From a virus, in the IMG/VR virus record IMGVR_UViG_3300010885_014582, positions 30,014 to 94,013 of that record: a stretch of 64,000 bases of DNA, one strand, 5' to 3'. Positions 28,267-37,747 of this stretch are shown here, piece by piece (position 1 is the first letter of the stretch; every line of letters starts with the position of its first letter). A program made the translations under genes and the position numbers. The notes beneath the pieces are model-generated. The model searched no databases. It saw only the letters and a program-made list of their open reading frames with translations, and had not been told where the DNA came from.

Positions 28267-28681
28267 TCCAATTCCCAATTTCTTTGGCACTGATGTCTAG
28301 GTACTTACCTTGAATGGCAGAGAGCGTACCTGCTGTATCATCAAGATTTTGCTTATGGCATAAACCAATCTGGATACTGCGCTTAAATACAGCAACATAG
28401 ATTCCTGCGCCTTTTCTCCATGGAGCGCTCAACTCATGCATAGTACCAAACCCAGCAGACAACTGGCGAGGGTCATGTCGGGTAATCCAATACACAGGAC
28501 CAATACCTTGGACGATGTCTGTAGTTCCCCTAAACACTAAATATGCGTAAGTAAGAAAAGGAATAATAAATGAGGGGTGTAGAACCACCGTCATGTACAG
28601 ATATACCAACATAAAAACTAAGGGTGCATACCCCAGTATGTGTTGTGCCTTCTTATAGATCGTCCGTGTTTGCTGTGTCAT
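28220..28681 (-). CDS. Membrane protein (153 aa)
   Basis: 153 residues. Hydrophobic segments at about 14-33 and 36-55 are followed by a polar C-terminal domain. It overlaps the KTSB-domain gene by 29 bases. It lies between an endolysin candidate and the terminase, so a lysis role is possible, but function is unknown. Confidence 0.6.
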   Translation of the reverse strand: MTQQTRTIYKKAQHILGYAPLVFMLVYLYMTVVLHPSFIIPFLTYAYLVFRGTTDIVQGIGPVYWITRHDPRQLSAGFGTMHELSAPWRKGAGIYVAVFKRSIQIGLCHKQNLDDTAGTLSAIQGKYLDISAKEIGNWNDIQKRSKTTRTTTA

Positions 28682-29234
28682 CTCGTGAACCTATTCTGCT
28701 GTATTTGTAGTTGTTAAGGAATTGATTAATAAATCTGCCCTTAGACTCACTGTTTGCAAAGTTGTTGTAAACGCTTTCTGGAACATGTGAGTATTTATAG
28801 ATGTCATTAGCATGACTTCCATTAAGGTGTGGTTGAAATCTAACATACACAGTACCCAATGTGTTTGTCCTTGTAGCCACTCCTGCTTTTTCAATCAGGT
28901 ATGTGCGGTCAGGAGAGTGCGGAACAAACTTGTGTGACCTAACCCGTGTACTGCTACCAGGACCTCTTCCATAGTTATCCTTTGGAGGCTTTGCATCGAT
29001 GACTTCCTGTGTGGCGTAATCAATGGGTATCCCACTATTCTCACCAATTGTGTCGGGGGTTTTTCGTGCACCCCAAGGTTGACCAAACATGTTGAATTCA
29101 GAAAGTTCATTTCCTTGTTCAGAGGAAGGTGCTTCTGTAGGGATCTGACGCATATTCCTGTTGGTGTTAATGCGACCTTCTTCAGCAAGTATGTCATTAA
29201 GTGACTTGCCCAGTCTTCTTTTTGGTGTTGCCAT
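28653..29234 (-). CDS. KTSB-domain protein
   Basis: 193 residues. The C-terminal 60 residues (VYVRFQPHLNG...YKYSHVPESVYNNFANSES, then GRFINQFLNNYKY) match the KTSB domain, a small fold found near lysyl-tRNA synthetase and in phage proteins. The N-terminus is basic and polar. It overlaps the M15 peptidase gene stop (TAATG). Role unknown. Confidence 0.7.
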   Translation of the reverse strand: MATPKRRLGKSLNDILAEEGRINTNRNMRQIPTEAPSSEQGNELSEFNMFGQPWGARKTPDTIGENSGIPIDYATQEVIDAKPPKDNYGRGPGSSTRVRSHKFVPHSPDRTYLIEKAGVATRTNTLGTVYVRFQPHLNGSHANDIYKYSHVPESVYNNFANSESKGRFINQFLNNYKYSRIGSRDDTANTDDL

Positions 29235-29761
29235 TATTCAGGCTTAGGAAGTGCCCGCCACGCTGCTTCAAACTTTGCGGCGTCTTTTGCCATCTCTGGA
29301 GAAAGTTCTAAATGCAACCAAAAACCGCCGAATGAACCAGCATTATCGGACTCACTAAAAATCTTCACCCCTTGTAAATTTTCGCCTCTTGAACAGCGGA
29401 AGCCTCTTCCATAACCTTTGTTTTTGTCTTTAGGATTTGCGTCAAAGGCGTAGTCGTGAATTTCTTCAATTCCTAATTCTTTTGTGTACTTGATAAACCA
29501 GTCCCACATGGCAACGCCAACCTTGCGGTCGTCATACCCAATATCGACCGCAGCCCCAGTGGAATGGACTGAAAGCCATTTTTCCATGCCAGGGTCGCCA
29601 ATCTTCTTACCCTCGGTATGAGAGTTCCTCATCAATCTGGCGGAATAAATCCCCAGGTTCTTAGTTTTCCATCTGGCCGCACAAAGCGCAGCGAGTTTTT
29701 CTGTGCCAGGCTGTGCCTTTTTTCCGTCAAAACTGGGGTAATAAGAATATTTTCTGGGCAT
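29234..29761 (-). CDS. M15-family peptidase, endolysin candidate
   Basis: 175 residues. Zinc-ligand motifs of M15 D,D-peptidases are seen: SVHSTGAAVDIG (His66, Asp73) and WLHLELS (His150). It has no signal peptide or wall-binding domain. It would cut peptidoglycan stem or cross-bridge peptides at lysis. Neighbouring small membrane proteins could supply holin function. AAGGA lies before the ATG. Confidence 0.82.
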   Translation of the reverse strand: MPRKYSYYPSFDGKKAQPGTEKLAALCAARWKTKNLGIYSARLMRNSHTEGKKIGDPGMEKWLSVHSTGAAVDIGYDDRKVGVAMWDWFIKYTKELGIEEIHDYAFDANPKDKNKGYGRGFRCSRGENLQGVKIFSESDNAGSFGGFWLHLELSPEMAKDAAKFEAAWRALPKPE

Positions 29762-29769
29762 AATGTTCC

Positions 29770-30894
29770 TTAGGGATTAGTTAACTCTTCTATTTTAGCC
29801 TCTAATTCAGACACTTTCTGGGACAGTTCCTGTATGGATTTTACTGCCAAGGCTATTATGGCATGGTGTTTCCACATTTGTGGTTCCGTGCCATTTTCTC
29901 CCTCTTCATGGTGAATAAGGTCTGGATTAACTTCTTGTATTTCTTCGACAATAAAACCATATTGGCGTTGGGTTCTTCTACAAAATACTTCATATGGCTC
30001 ATCCATTGAAGTGTGTTCTTCTTTGAAGATAAAGGTTCGTGGTCGTAAATTGTTAATTATACTTAAACCATTATTTAAGTCTTCTATTTGCTCTTTATGG
30101 TCACGCAACGAAGACACTGCATTGAAACGGATTCCATAGGCAGGGGAACCAGTAACAGATAGCCTTACTAAAGCATTAAGAGAAGATGAAGATGGCGGGT
30201 TGTAAATAAATTCATTTAGGCTCAATGTCCCGTTGCTTGTTACATTATTGAAAGTGACATTGCTTGTAGTGTCAAGTGCTTGGTTAGCACCTGGACCTGC
30301 GGGACCTGAAGGTCCAGATGGACCTGCACCGCCGTTTGTACCATTTGTACCATTTGTACCATTTGTACCAGCCACACCACTGACACCTTGTGCACCTTGT
30401 GCACCTGATGGACCTGCTACACCTTGTGGACCTGATGGACCTGATGGACCTGATGGACCTTGAGGTCCTGATGGACCTGCTACACCTTGAGGTCCAGTAG
30501 GACCTGATGGTCCACCAGGTGTTCCACTGACTCCTGAGACACCTTGAGGTCCAGTTGCACCTGTAGGACCTGAAGGACCACTTGGACCTTGGATACCTTG
30601 AGGACCAGAAGGTCCGCTTGGACCTGAAGGACCAGAAACAGTCGATGGTGTACCGCTAACTCCCTGAGGACCACTGGGTCCTGAGGGGCCAGACGGTCCA
30701 GGAACAGTAGAACCTGGACCTGTTGGTCCTGCGGGTCCTGATGAATAGGCAAGCGCTGTCCATGCACTAGCACCATTGCCTACTTTAAATTTACCTGTGT
30801 CAGTTTCCGAACCTAGTTCACCAGCAGCAAGAGTTGGGTTTGCAGCAGTCCATTGAGCGGCTGTTCCCCTACGAAGTTGTATTTTAATAGGCAC
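29770..30894 (-). CDS. Collagen-like tail fibre with Mtd-type N-terminus and S74 chaperone
   Basis: 374 residues, GTG start in a TAGTG overlap. Order: an N-terminal domain like that of Major tropism determinant ([34 protein letters not shown]), then about 120 residues of [10 protein letters not shown]-type collagen triplets, a β segment, then the S74 chaperone ([23 protein letters not shown]) with Ser and Lys five apart, and a coiled coil. Probably a trimeric host-recognition fibre. Confidence 0.88.
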   Translation of the reverse strand: MPIKIQLRRGTAAQWTAANPTLAAGELGSETDTGKFKVGNGASAWTALAYSSGPAGPTGPGSTVPGPSGPSGPSGPQGVSGTPSTVSGPSGPSGPSGPQGIQGPSGPSGPTGATGPQGVSGVSGTPGGPSGPTGPQGVAGPSGPQGPSGPSGPSGPQGVAGPSGAQGAQGVSGVAGTNGTNGTNGTNGGAGPSGPSGPAGPGANQALDTTSNVTFNNVTSNGTLSLNEFIYNPPSSSSLNALVRLSVTGSPAYGIRFNAVSSLRDHKEQIEDLNNGLSIINNLRPRTFIFKEEHTSMDEPYEVFCRRTQRQYGFIVEEIQEVNPDLIHHEEGENGTEPQMWKHHAIIALAVKSIQELSQKVSELEAKIEELTNP

Positions 30895-31211
30895 TACACA
30901 CCACCTGCGTTAATCTCATCGATCCCAACATATGAAGAATCAGGGAATCCCCCATCCATATTAGACGAAGAACTAGCGGCTGGTTCTATTTGAACCCAAA
31001 ACACATTAGTCAAGTTAGCATCATCCGATGTAACCACGATCTGCTCACCAATATCTGGGACAGCCCATGGGTCTCTACGCCCAATATATGAGATAGATAC
31101 TTCGGAGTTAGCCCCCAGCAATGATGGAATCTTTACACGGATTTCACCAGTGGCGGTACTGGAATAAGTAACTAGCGCCCTGTGGACAGGGGGTGTGTTT
31201 GAACTGTGCAT
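30894..31211 (-). CDS. Fibre-associated OB-like protein with C-terminal GG tag
   Basis: 105 residues. It has a compact β-rich body with [10 protein letters not shown] and [14 protein letters not shown]. The last 20 residues ([20 protein letters not shown]) match the end of the protein at 42244-42759. It precedes a Mtd-type fibre gene, as the other copy does. It may dock the fibre on the baseplate. Confidence 0.65.
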   Translation of the reverse strand: MHSSNTPPVHRALVTYSSTATGEIRVKIPSLLGANSEVSISYIGRRDPWAVPDIGEQIVVTSDDANLTNVFWVQIEPAASSSSNMDGGFPDSSYVGIDEINAGGV

Positions 31212-31352
31212 TTACTCTTCTGTGTCAGGCGTTTCGCCCATTGGGGTTGCTTGCATACGCTGTAATGCTGCCTTGTAAGCGATATTTTCCAAGGTAAGGC
31301 GCTTTACTTCGTCAAGTAGTCCGTTGATGAGGTCATCAGTTTGTAATTCCAT
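31212..31352 (-). CDS. Small hypothetical protein (46 aa)
   Basis: 46 residues from the ATG at 31352, with AAGGAA upstream, ending TAA directly before the next ATG. It begins MELQTDDLINGLLDEVKRL, an amphipathic helix. It overlaps the glycosyltransferase end by 17 bases. Similar short helices are frequent in actinophages. Function unknown. Confidence 0.65.
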   Translation of the reverse strand: MELQTDDLINGLLDEVKRLTLENIAYKAALQRMQATPMGETPDTEE

Positions 31353-32421
31353 TTAAGGTTCCTTCTTTGATTTCATAGAATCCTTTGCCCCAGAGAGACA
31401 AAAGACGGTTGAAGTATCTATCATACAGCAAAGCGTTGGCATCTAGCCCAAAGCGGTTAACTGCGTACTCTCTAATGGCTTTGCGGTCAAGGCTTGGTGC
31501 CTTTTCAGCAGCCTCAATAAATTCCTGCAATGTCCGACAACGGAAGCCACTAACTCCTTGAACTACATTCTCAGGGAAAGCACCCCAGTCTGTGGTAATT
31601 ACAGGAGTGCCACATGCCATGGCTTCAGCCACAACTAACCCAAATGGCTCGGTGTAGATGGTGGGGGCAAATGAGGCTATTGCGCCACCCATTAGTTTGG
31701 CTCGTTCTTCTGTACCCACGACTCCTACATATTCTCCGTAGTCGGGAACTGTTCCTTGTCCAGCAATGATCAACCGCTTACCAAGGTGCCTACAAACATC
31801 TACTGCCACCTGGTAGCCCTTACGGTCAATCAATCGACCCATGAAAAGGTAGTAATCATCGGGAGTCTCTCTAAAGGGGAAATCCTTGATGTCAACATGA
31901 CCTGGGATTACATCGTCAAAAAACTGACCATCCACATCGTGGGGGTTATTAGTTGCTGCTCCATAACAGACATGCATCCATGCGTATGACTCAAACACCT
32001 TGTACTTGGCAAAGGTTCCACCGTAACCAACTTCGAACTCTACGGTCATGTGGTTAGGAAAGGCATCAGCAATTACTTTGTGTGCCCTTCCTCCAATAAC
32101 GCAAATAAAGTCTTTGGGCTGGATCCTTTTGCCTATTTCCTCGATTGCAGTGTTGTTGAACTTTACCCAATGAGGCAGAGCGTAGTCAAAGGAGGCAAGG
32201 GAATAGTGTTTGCCCTCTAGGGAGTCAAGGCGCTCCTGCTCGGAAATGCACATGATGTTCTCATCACAAGGCGCATCAGTAAATTCCCCACCATAAAGAA
32301 AAACCTCATGGTTGAGAGATTTCATCATAATTGCAAATTTACGAACATTCTCAGTAAAAGCGCAAGCCGTGAAATCTAGGGTCGTATTAGCGTGGGGTAA
32401 ACCAACTACATGAAATCTCAT
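31336..32421 (-). CDS. Glycosyltransferase, GT4-like
   Basis: 361 residues with a GT-B pattern. The C-terminal half shows FMGRLIDRKGYQVAV (start of the donor-binding domain), LIIAGQGT, and YTEPFGLVVAEAMACGTPVI, the E-x7-E motif of retaining GT4 enzymes. It would transfer sugar from a nucleotide donor, perhaps to fibres, DNA or host surface. A leaderless promoter TAGTAT lies six bases before the ATG. It sits between two fibre genes. Confidence 0.88.
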   Translation of the reverse strand: MRFHVVGLPHANTTLDFTACAFTENVRKFAIMMKSLNHEVFLYGGEFTDAPCDENIMCISEQERLDSLEGKHYSLASFDYALPHWVKFNNTAIEEIGKRIQPKDFICVIGGRAHKVIADAFPNHMTVEFEVGYGGTFAKYKVFESYAWMHVCYGAATNNPHDVDGQFFDDVIPGHVDIKDFPFRETPDDYYLFMGRLIDRKGYQVAVDVCRHLGKRLIIAGQGTVPDYGEYVGVVGTEERAKLMGGAIASFAPTIYTEPFGLVVAEAMACGTPVITTDWGAFPENVVQGVSGFRCRTLQEFIEAAEKAPSLDRKAIREYAVNRFGLDANALLYDRYFNRLLSLWGKGFYEIKEGTLNGITN

Positions 32422-32427
32422 GCTGGA

Positions 32428-32433
32428 ATACTA
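32428..32433 (-). promoter_or_regulatory. Leaderless -10 box for the glycosyltransferase gene
   Basis: TAGTAT on the minus strand, six bases before the ATG at 32421; no Shine-Dalgarno is present. This matches the TANNNT-N6/7-start pattern of actinobacterial leaderless genes. Confidence 0.6.
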
Positions 32434-33444
32434 TCAGGAACCTTTAAGTGTGTCTACTTCTAGTTTAAGGTCTGCTACCTGAGAAGACAGTTCTTTTACG
32501 GCTGATACAAGCAATGAAATAACATCGTTTGTTTTCCACATGATTGCTTTACGAGAGCCATCTGTGTCGGGGATATAATGAAGAAGGTCGGCTGATACTT
32601 CTTCTATTTCTTGGACTATAAAACCGTGTTCTGTGTAGTCACGGTGTAATCCTTTTTCAAACTCTGGGTCATCAGGTGCATCGTTCCATTTGAATGTGCG
32701 TGGTCGCAATTGATTAACTATTTCTAAACCATTGTCAAAATCAGCAATGTCATTTTTTAGTTCTCTGCGTGAACTGCTTACTCTCACAGCACCATTTGAT
32801 ACCCTTATTAAAGAAGTACCAGAGCCAGTAGTGGAAGAGTATGAACCAATCAAAGAAATTTCTGCGTTAGTAGCATAAATTATTGGTGTATCAATACCAC
32901 TTTGAATCTGCCATAGACCAGCATTGCGCAAAATGTTAGACCCTTCATCTGAAAGGCTTGTTGCTGTGTACGAGGTTGAACCAGCAGGACCTTGAATACC
33001 TTGTGGACCTTGAGCACCTGTTCCACCAGCAGCACCTTGTGGACCTTGTGCACCAGTGCCACCCGTGCTTCCTGCTACACCTTGAGGTCCTGATGGACCT
33101 GATGGACCTGCTACACCCTGTGCACCTTGAGGTCCACTAGGACCTGCTACACCCTGAGGTCCAGTTGCGCCCGTAGTACCTTGAGGTCCCGTTGCACCTA
33201 CAGCACCATTGGTCCCTGGCACACCACTCACACCTTGTGGTCCAGATGGTCCAGCAACACTAGAAGGGGTACCACTCACACCTTGTGGTCCTGTAGCCCC
33301 TGCTGGACCACTAGGACCTGTTGCCCCTGTGACACCTAGAGAGTTGACATTGAGCGCCCACTTACCATCTGTAAATGTCCAAGTTTTGCCGCTTACTGTG
33401 TAGTTATCACCAGGCGCAGGGGAGTTTGGGAAATCAATAGCCAT
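32434..33444 (-). CDS. Collagen-like tail fibre with S74 chaperone
   Basis: 336 residues. The N-terminal domain (FPNSPAPGDNYTVSGKTWTF) recurs in the protein at 40167-40931. Collagen-like triplets follow for about 110 residues, then a β segment and an S74 chaperone (SRRELKNDIADF with Ser-Lys spacing of five, HGFIVQEIEEV, MWKTNDVI). TAAACT lies eight bases before the ATG, so a very short leader or leaderless start is possible. Confidence 0.85.
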   Translation of the reverse strand: MAIDFPNSPAPGDNYTVSGKTWTFTDGKWALNVNSLGVTGATGPSGPAGATGPQGVSGTPSSVAGPSGPQGVSGVPGTNGAVGATGPQGTTGATGPQGVAGPSGPQGAQGVAGPSGPSGPQGVAGSTGGTGAQGPQGAAGGTGAQGPQGIQGPAGSTSYTATSLSDEGSNILRNAGLWQIQSGIDTPIIYATNAEISLIGSYSSTTGSGTSLIRVSNGAVRVSSSRRELKNDIADFDNGLEIVNQLRPRTFKWNDAPDDPEFEKGLHRDYTEHGFIVQEIEEVSADLLHYIPDTDGSRKAIMWKTNDVISLLVSAVKELSSQVADLKLEVDTLKGS

Positions 33445-33478
33445 AAGTAACCAGTTTACCGTATAGGGCTATAGTCGG

Positions 33479-33763
33479 TCAGAGCCACCAAAAGTGTTTA
33501 ATGATTGAGAGACTAGCCAAGATCACCCACGCCACATTGAAAAGGATGATTGTGGGAAGGGTCTTTTCGGTCGATGACCAAATCAGGGCAATGCTTGAAG
33601 CGATGGCAAAGATATAAACCCACCACCATTGGTAACCAAGAAGCAGTCCAGGAAAGATAATGGCAATCTTGGTAGAAAAACCCCATGCTTCCACGATGTT
33701 TGGTTTAGTCCAATATCCTTTGTGGGACATTGTCTTTGTTGCTTGAATTACTTTTTTTAACAT
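33479..33763 (-). CDS. Membrane protein (94 aa)
   Basis: 94 residues with three hydrophobic segments (about 29-44, 47-62 and 70-88) rich in Trp and Ile. It is the last gene of the halogenase operon, starting in a TAATG overlap. Possible roles include export of a modified product or lysis; nothing in the sequence decides this. Confidence 0.6.
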   Translation of the reverse strand: MLKKVIQATKTMSHKGYWTKPNIVEAWGFSTKIAIIFPGLLLGYQWWWVYIFAIASSIALIWSSTEKTLPTIILFNVAWVILASLSIIKHFWWL

Positions 33764-34872
33764 TAGTTATATGCTATATAAGACAATAATGCTTTTCTTG
33801 CTGCATACATTTCAGGGCGACTTAAATCTTCTGATTGCCAAATATTTGGAAATTCAACTATACTCAGTGCTTCTTTAGGGGTCGCTATCAAGTCGTTAAT
33901 TGATAAAAGTGCGCAATATTTGTATACATCTTTTTCAATAGATACTCGTTCTGTTTCCAGTATGTCTGAATCAATATTTACAGTTCTTGGATGGTTGGCA
34001 ACTAAGGAATTTAAAGAAAGATACCTAACTTTAGACTTTAACCAGTTTTCAAACAATGGACCCACGGTTGTACTTTCCTCAAAATCAAAGCGGGCGTTGC
34101 TCATTCCTTTAAGATACCTGTACAGAGGCATGTCTTCTTGAATGCCAATAAACTCATCCATAATGTCTTGACCTATTTCAAGTTTTTTAAGAAGTTCTGC
34201 ACAGTCAAGTACGATTTCCTCGGTGCTATTAAATGGTTCTTCTTTAAGAGAAGCCCACTCTATGAGCAATTTTATAGCACCTACAAATGACTTGGACATA
34301 CGGGTTACCCCAGGCCAATCTCGATAATCAGTACCTTGCCCAACCATCTTAAAATAAACAATATGAGCATCGCCAACAGAATTTATTAATGGCAAAGAAA
34401 GTTTTATTGTTTGACCATTTACAGTCTCAGGATTTACTGATGATTCTTTTACTCCATCAAGAATAGCGTATGCTTTTCCACCGTATGTTTCAGTGTCACA
34501 CCTTTGTTCATAGGCAATTATAGGGTTGTGGTTACTAGACATTAAGTTTGGCATAGATACGGAGTCTAAAATTGTATATACACCGTCTTCGGTAATGTTT
34601 GATTCGTTGATGTATTCACGAGCAAACTCGTAACACGACCATTGAATCAGTGATTCTTTACCGTTTGATACCAACACATAGTTATACTCAACTTTATAAA
34701 AGTTGAAATCTTTAAAGGCAATTATTGTTTTGTCATCTGCTGTAAATGTGTCATATTCAGTATATTCAATATCGCCATCGGGATAGCGTCTATACAACTT
34801 AAATGCGTCTAGTGATTCATAGACATAGTAACAACCATAAAGAGATACATCGATCTGTGCTGTGTTATTCAT
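33763..34872 (-). CDS. Hypothetical protein in halogenase operon (369 aa)
   Basis: 369 residues, soluble, β-rich N-terminal half, helical C-terminal half, acidic. No family recognised. GAGG precedes the ATG. It is co-directional and closely spaced with the halogenase and the 266-residue gene, so it may belong to the same modification pathway, for example as substrate or carrier. Confidence 0.65.
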   Translation of the reverse strand: MNNTAQIDVSLYGCYYVYESLDAFKLYRRYPDGDIEYTEYDTFTADDKTIIAFKDFNFYKVEYNYVLVSNGKESLIQWSCYEFAREYINESNITEDGVYTILDSVSMPNLMSSNHNPIIAYEQRCDTETYGGKAYAILDGVKESSVNPETVNGQTIKLSLPLINSVGDAHIVYFKMVGQGTDYRDWPGVTRMSKSFVGAIKLLIEWASLKEEPFNSTEEIVLDCAELLKKLEIGQDIMDEFIGIQEDMPLYRYLKGMSNARFDFEESTTVGPLFENWLKSKVRYLSLNSLVANHPRTVNIDSDILETERVSIEKDVYKYCALLSINDLIATPKEALSIVEFPNIWQSEDLSRPEMYAARKALLSYIAYN

Positions 34873-34875
34873 GTA

Positions 34876-35676
34876 TTAACCTCTTTTAAAGATTTTACTA
34901 AAAATACCTTTTTTGGTATCTTCTTCTTCTAAAGCCTTGTCGACTCGTATGCGTTCACGCCTGTATGGTGCGGCTGTACCTTCGGCTGGCATGATGTGTC
35001 CAAAGCCAAAACCTTTGTTCGCTACATATTTATATGTAGATTCATCAGCCAAAATTACTTTATTAATGTTGTTCTTGCGCTCAAATGGCACCAAATGTGC
35101 CAGAGGTGTTCCATATTTAATGGAGAATTCTTTATCACCAGTTATGTTTAAAACAATATTAGCGGTGTGGTAAAAGTCGGTGTGAACAATAGCGGGCATT
35201 ATTGTGTAGTTAGGGTTTGGTTCCCATAACACTGGCAAGAATAACACCGACCACCCTGGCGCTGTCTCTATTTTCCACGGATTTACTATTTTTGGAAACC
35301 CTGCTTGACTAAATTCAGAAGACCGTATACTTGTTACAGGGCACTCACCTGTTGACTCATACGGAAAACCTTGAATTACTGAAATATCATTATTTTCAAC
35401 TTGAAAACCAAAGTTGTCTGCTCGTGTTTCCCAGTCCCCGCTAGGTCCTGGCCTAAACTTATAGTTTGTCCACGCAGGAATGGTTATTCCAGTGCTGAAG
35501 TAATCATTAATCCCAGCGCAACGGCGAAGAGAGCCTTCACCTTTATGGATACGCTTGAACCACGGGCGCTGTGTTTCTACCGAGTTTTTGTACGGAGGCA
35601 TCTCATTAAGCCTGTTATCGAGAGGGGTAATCCTGATTTCTCCAGGTTTTACTTTTTCTTGCTTATTCATTTTCAT
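34876..35676 (-). CDS. Hypothetical protein next to halogenase, DUF6065-like pattern
   Basis: 266 residues from the ATG at 35676, which overlaps the halogenase stop (ATGA). The middle (ETAPGWSVLFLPVLWEPNPN, AIVHTDFYH, FSIKYGTPLAHLVPF) resembles a family of β-rich proteins with the GWS-F-x-P pattern (DUF6065-like) that I associate with such operons; this link is tentative. Likely a partner in the oxygenase/halogenase chemistry. Confidence 0.6.
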   Translation of the reverse strand: MKMNKQEKVKPGEIRITPLDNRLNEMPPYKNSVETQRPWFKRIHKGEGSLRRCAGINDYFSTGITIPAWTNYKFRPGPSGDWETRADNFGFQVENNDISVIQGFPYESTGECPVTSIRSSEFSQAGFPKIVNPWKIETAPGWSVLFLPVLWEPNPNYTIMPAIVHTDFYHTANIVLNITGDKEFSIKYGTPLAHLVPFERKNNINKVILADESTYKYVANKGFGFGHIMPAEGTAAPYRRERIRVDKALEEEDTKKGIFSKIFKRG

Positions 35677-37175
35677 AGCCAATCGTCGTCTACTTTACTA
35701 AGTTGTTGTAGGGCTAGAGCATGGTCAATCAATTCATGATTGTGCCGTTCTTCTCGCATTTGGGCAACAACATTTTCTGTTTCTTGTCTGATGTTTAGTC
35801 TATCAAGAACCCTCGTAGATGGCTCTACTGAGAAAACTCCTTGCCCTTGAGCAACATGCGCCATATGGGGGGTCGCAAACAACTCTGCATGAAGGTGTGG
35901 GACATCGTTTCTAACAGGTGGTCGTTCTGACCATAGATCAAGCAACTCTTGGAGTTCATGGTTTATTGGCATATCCGCCATTGCCGACCAGAATGGGGTG
36001 TCTCGTCGATCACTGTAGTAATGCAATCTAATCATTGTGAGAATATTACGCATAACCTCACTAAACGCCTTATTAAAGTGCTTTTGAGATTTTGTATACG
36101 AAGAATCGTATGACGCCATGTATGGAATCATCATTTTAACTTGTTGGATAGTTGAGCCAATACTCGTTGCTTCTAAAGGCTCGACAAATGATGATGCCAA
36201 TCCAACTGCTACACAGTTGTTTTTCCAAGGCTCATCGAGATACCCAGCGTCAAACTTAATAGACCTGTGCTTATCTATTTTGTATCCAGATATTTCTTCG
36301 GCTTCTTTAACAATCTCTTCTTCCGTGGCAAACTGGGAAGAATACACATAACCATTTCCTCGTCGAGATTGGGTAGGTATTTCCCACACCCATCCGTTCG
36401 TTGCAGCAATTGCACGGGTGTATGGACGAATCTCTCCTGATGGATCAGACTCTGTAGGGAAGGCAATAGAGGAATCACACAAAAGATACTTATTAAATGA
36501 GTTCCACTTAACATCTCCTAGGTTATTCATTAATACTCGTCTAAAACCAGAAGCATCAAACCAAAAGTCAGCGTTTACTACGCTTCCCTCTTCTGTTTTT
36601 ACAGAAGTAATATTCCCATTTTCTTCTTGATTAACTTCAGTTACTGTTCCTTCAATAAACTTAATGCTTCGTTTAAAACACAATTCAGTAAAATACTCGT
36701 TTAATTTGAAGGTATCAAAGTGGTACTGGTTAGTGTTGCGGTGAAGCCCAAGAACCCTAATTTGGTTACGAACAAGCCCTACGCTGGTTGTTTGGTTTGT
36801 AAACAACCTTTCATTCTCTAGGAAACTTGCATAGGTGGCGTGCACTCCCCACCCAAATATTTCATCAACATTTCCTACACTATGGAAGTACCTAGGGATG
36901 TTTTCTGTCCATCCCTCAAACCGAATCCCATATTTATGAGTTGCTCCAGTAGAAACAAGCATGTCCTCAAGAGGAATATCACAATGTTTCATGAACTCTG
37001 ACCAGTGCTCAGTGCTACCTTCTCCAACGCCAATAATGCCAATATCTGAAGATACAACGACAGTTATTTCTGACATTGGGAACGCCTTGCGTAAAAGTAA
37101 CGCTGAAACTAACCCTGCGGTGCCAGCACCGACTATCCCTATAGATAACTGATGAGTAAATTGTTTCTGATTCAT
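35673..37175 (-). CDS. Flavin-dependent tryptophan halogenase-like enzyme
   Basis: 500 residues from the ATG at 37175 (ATGA overlap with the oxygenase). FAD-binding GAGTAG at 16-21; GVGEGST at 49-55; THKYGIRF places Lys81 where PrnA has its catalytic Lys; WVWEIP at 262-267 is the halogenase WxWxIP signature; SFVEPLEAT near 329-337 contains the conserved Glu. All key motifs are kept, so an active FADH2-dependent halogenase is likely. It needs reduced flavin; no flavin reductase is seen in the window. The substrate could be Trp or an aromatic residue of a protein. Confidence 0.9.
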   Translation of the reverse strand: MNQKQFTHQLSIGIVGAGTAGLVSALLLRKAFPMSEITVVVSSDIGIIGVGEGSTEHWSEFMKHCDIPLEDMLVSTGATHKYGIRFEGWTENIPRYFHSVGNVDEIFGWGVHATYASFLENERLFTNQTTSVGLVRNQIRVLGLHRNTNQYHFDTFKLNEYFTELCFKRSIKFIEGTVTEVNQEENGNITSVKTEEGSVVNADFWFDASGFRRVLMNNLGDVKWNSFNKYLLCDSSIAFPTESDPSGEIRPYTRAIAATNGWVWEIPTQSRRGNGYVYSSQFATEEEIVKEAEEISGYKIDKHRSIKFDAGYLDEPWKNNCVAVGLASSFVEPLEATSIGSTIQQVKMMIPYMASYDSSYTKSQKHFNKAFSEVMRNILTMIRLHYYSDRRDTPFWSAMADMPINHELQELLDLWSERPPVRNDVPHLHAELFATPHMAHVAQGQGVFSVEPSTRVLDRLNIRQETENVVAQMREERHNHELIDHALALQQLSKVDDDWL

Positions 37176-37747
37176 TGAAACCAAGTTACCATAGAATATT
37201 TGGTTCCACTCGTAACGGGGTGTGCAATGTGCATATACGGAAAGTTGCTAGGAAACAATATTACCGAACCAGCATCTAAGGACACTGTTACATCTAAGTT
37301 TGGAAACTCCAAATGACCACCCTCTTCGGCTGCACCCAAACATGCAATTGCACTAAACACCCGTCGACTGTCTGGGGAGTGATCGTAGTGGGCGTGGTAT
37401 TCAGCAAGCCCAGAATACTTTAAAACTGATATGAGTTCATGACCTGCTCCAGGAAGTTGGTACTCCTCTGCATAGTCATTTACTACTTTTATAAAAGGAT
37501 TATAAATTGCTTCCCTGAATAACTGAGACAACCCAGTGGTTTGGTAAGGTGGAAGCAGAGTAGTCAGCATGCAGGAAAGTGATGTCCTGTGTTGACCAAT
37601 TCTCCCGTTGCCGACTAGAGAAGTATCCCAAGATAGATCTTCGCCAAAGTTGTCTTCTATGTTTTTCTCTAGGGCTTTAATAAACTCTGTTGGTTCAAGC
37701 GCATCTCTATATACAGAGATACATAGACCTGGTTTTTCTACAATCAT
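37172..37747 (-). CDS. 2-oxoglutarate/Fe(II) oxygenase, P4H-like
   Basis: 191 residues. Iron ligands fit HAHYD (His120-x-Asp122) and the distal His176 in AHPVTSG, with Lys183 able to bind 2-oxoglutarate. It is a double-stranded β-helix dioxygenase of the prolyl-4-hydroxylase type that would hydroxylate a side chain or small molecule. It overlaps the preceding and following genes by four bases each (ATGA), so expression with the halogenase is linked. Confidence 0.88.
   Translation of the reverse strand: MIVEKPGLCISVYRDALEPTEFIKALEKNIEDNFGEDLSWDTSLVGNGRIGQHRTSLSCMLTTLLPPYQTTGLSQLFREAIYNPFIKVVNDYAEEYQLPGAGHELISVLKYSGLAEYHAHYDHSPDSRRVFSAIACLGAAEEGGHLEFPNLDVTVSLDAGSVILFPSNFPYMHIAHPVTSGTKYSMVTWFQ

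Noticed and set aside
30233-33403. Plus-strand open frames opposite collagen-like genes
   Set aside because: Pro/Gly-rich complements of the GPSGPQG repeats; no ribosome site; wrong strand for the block.
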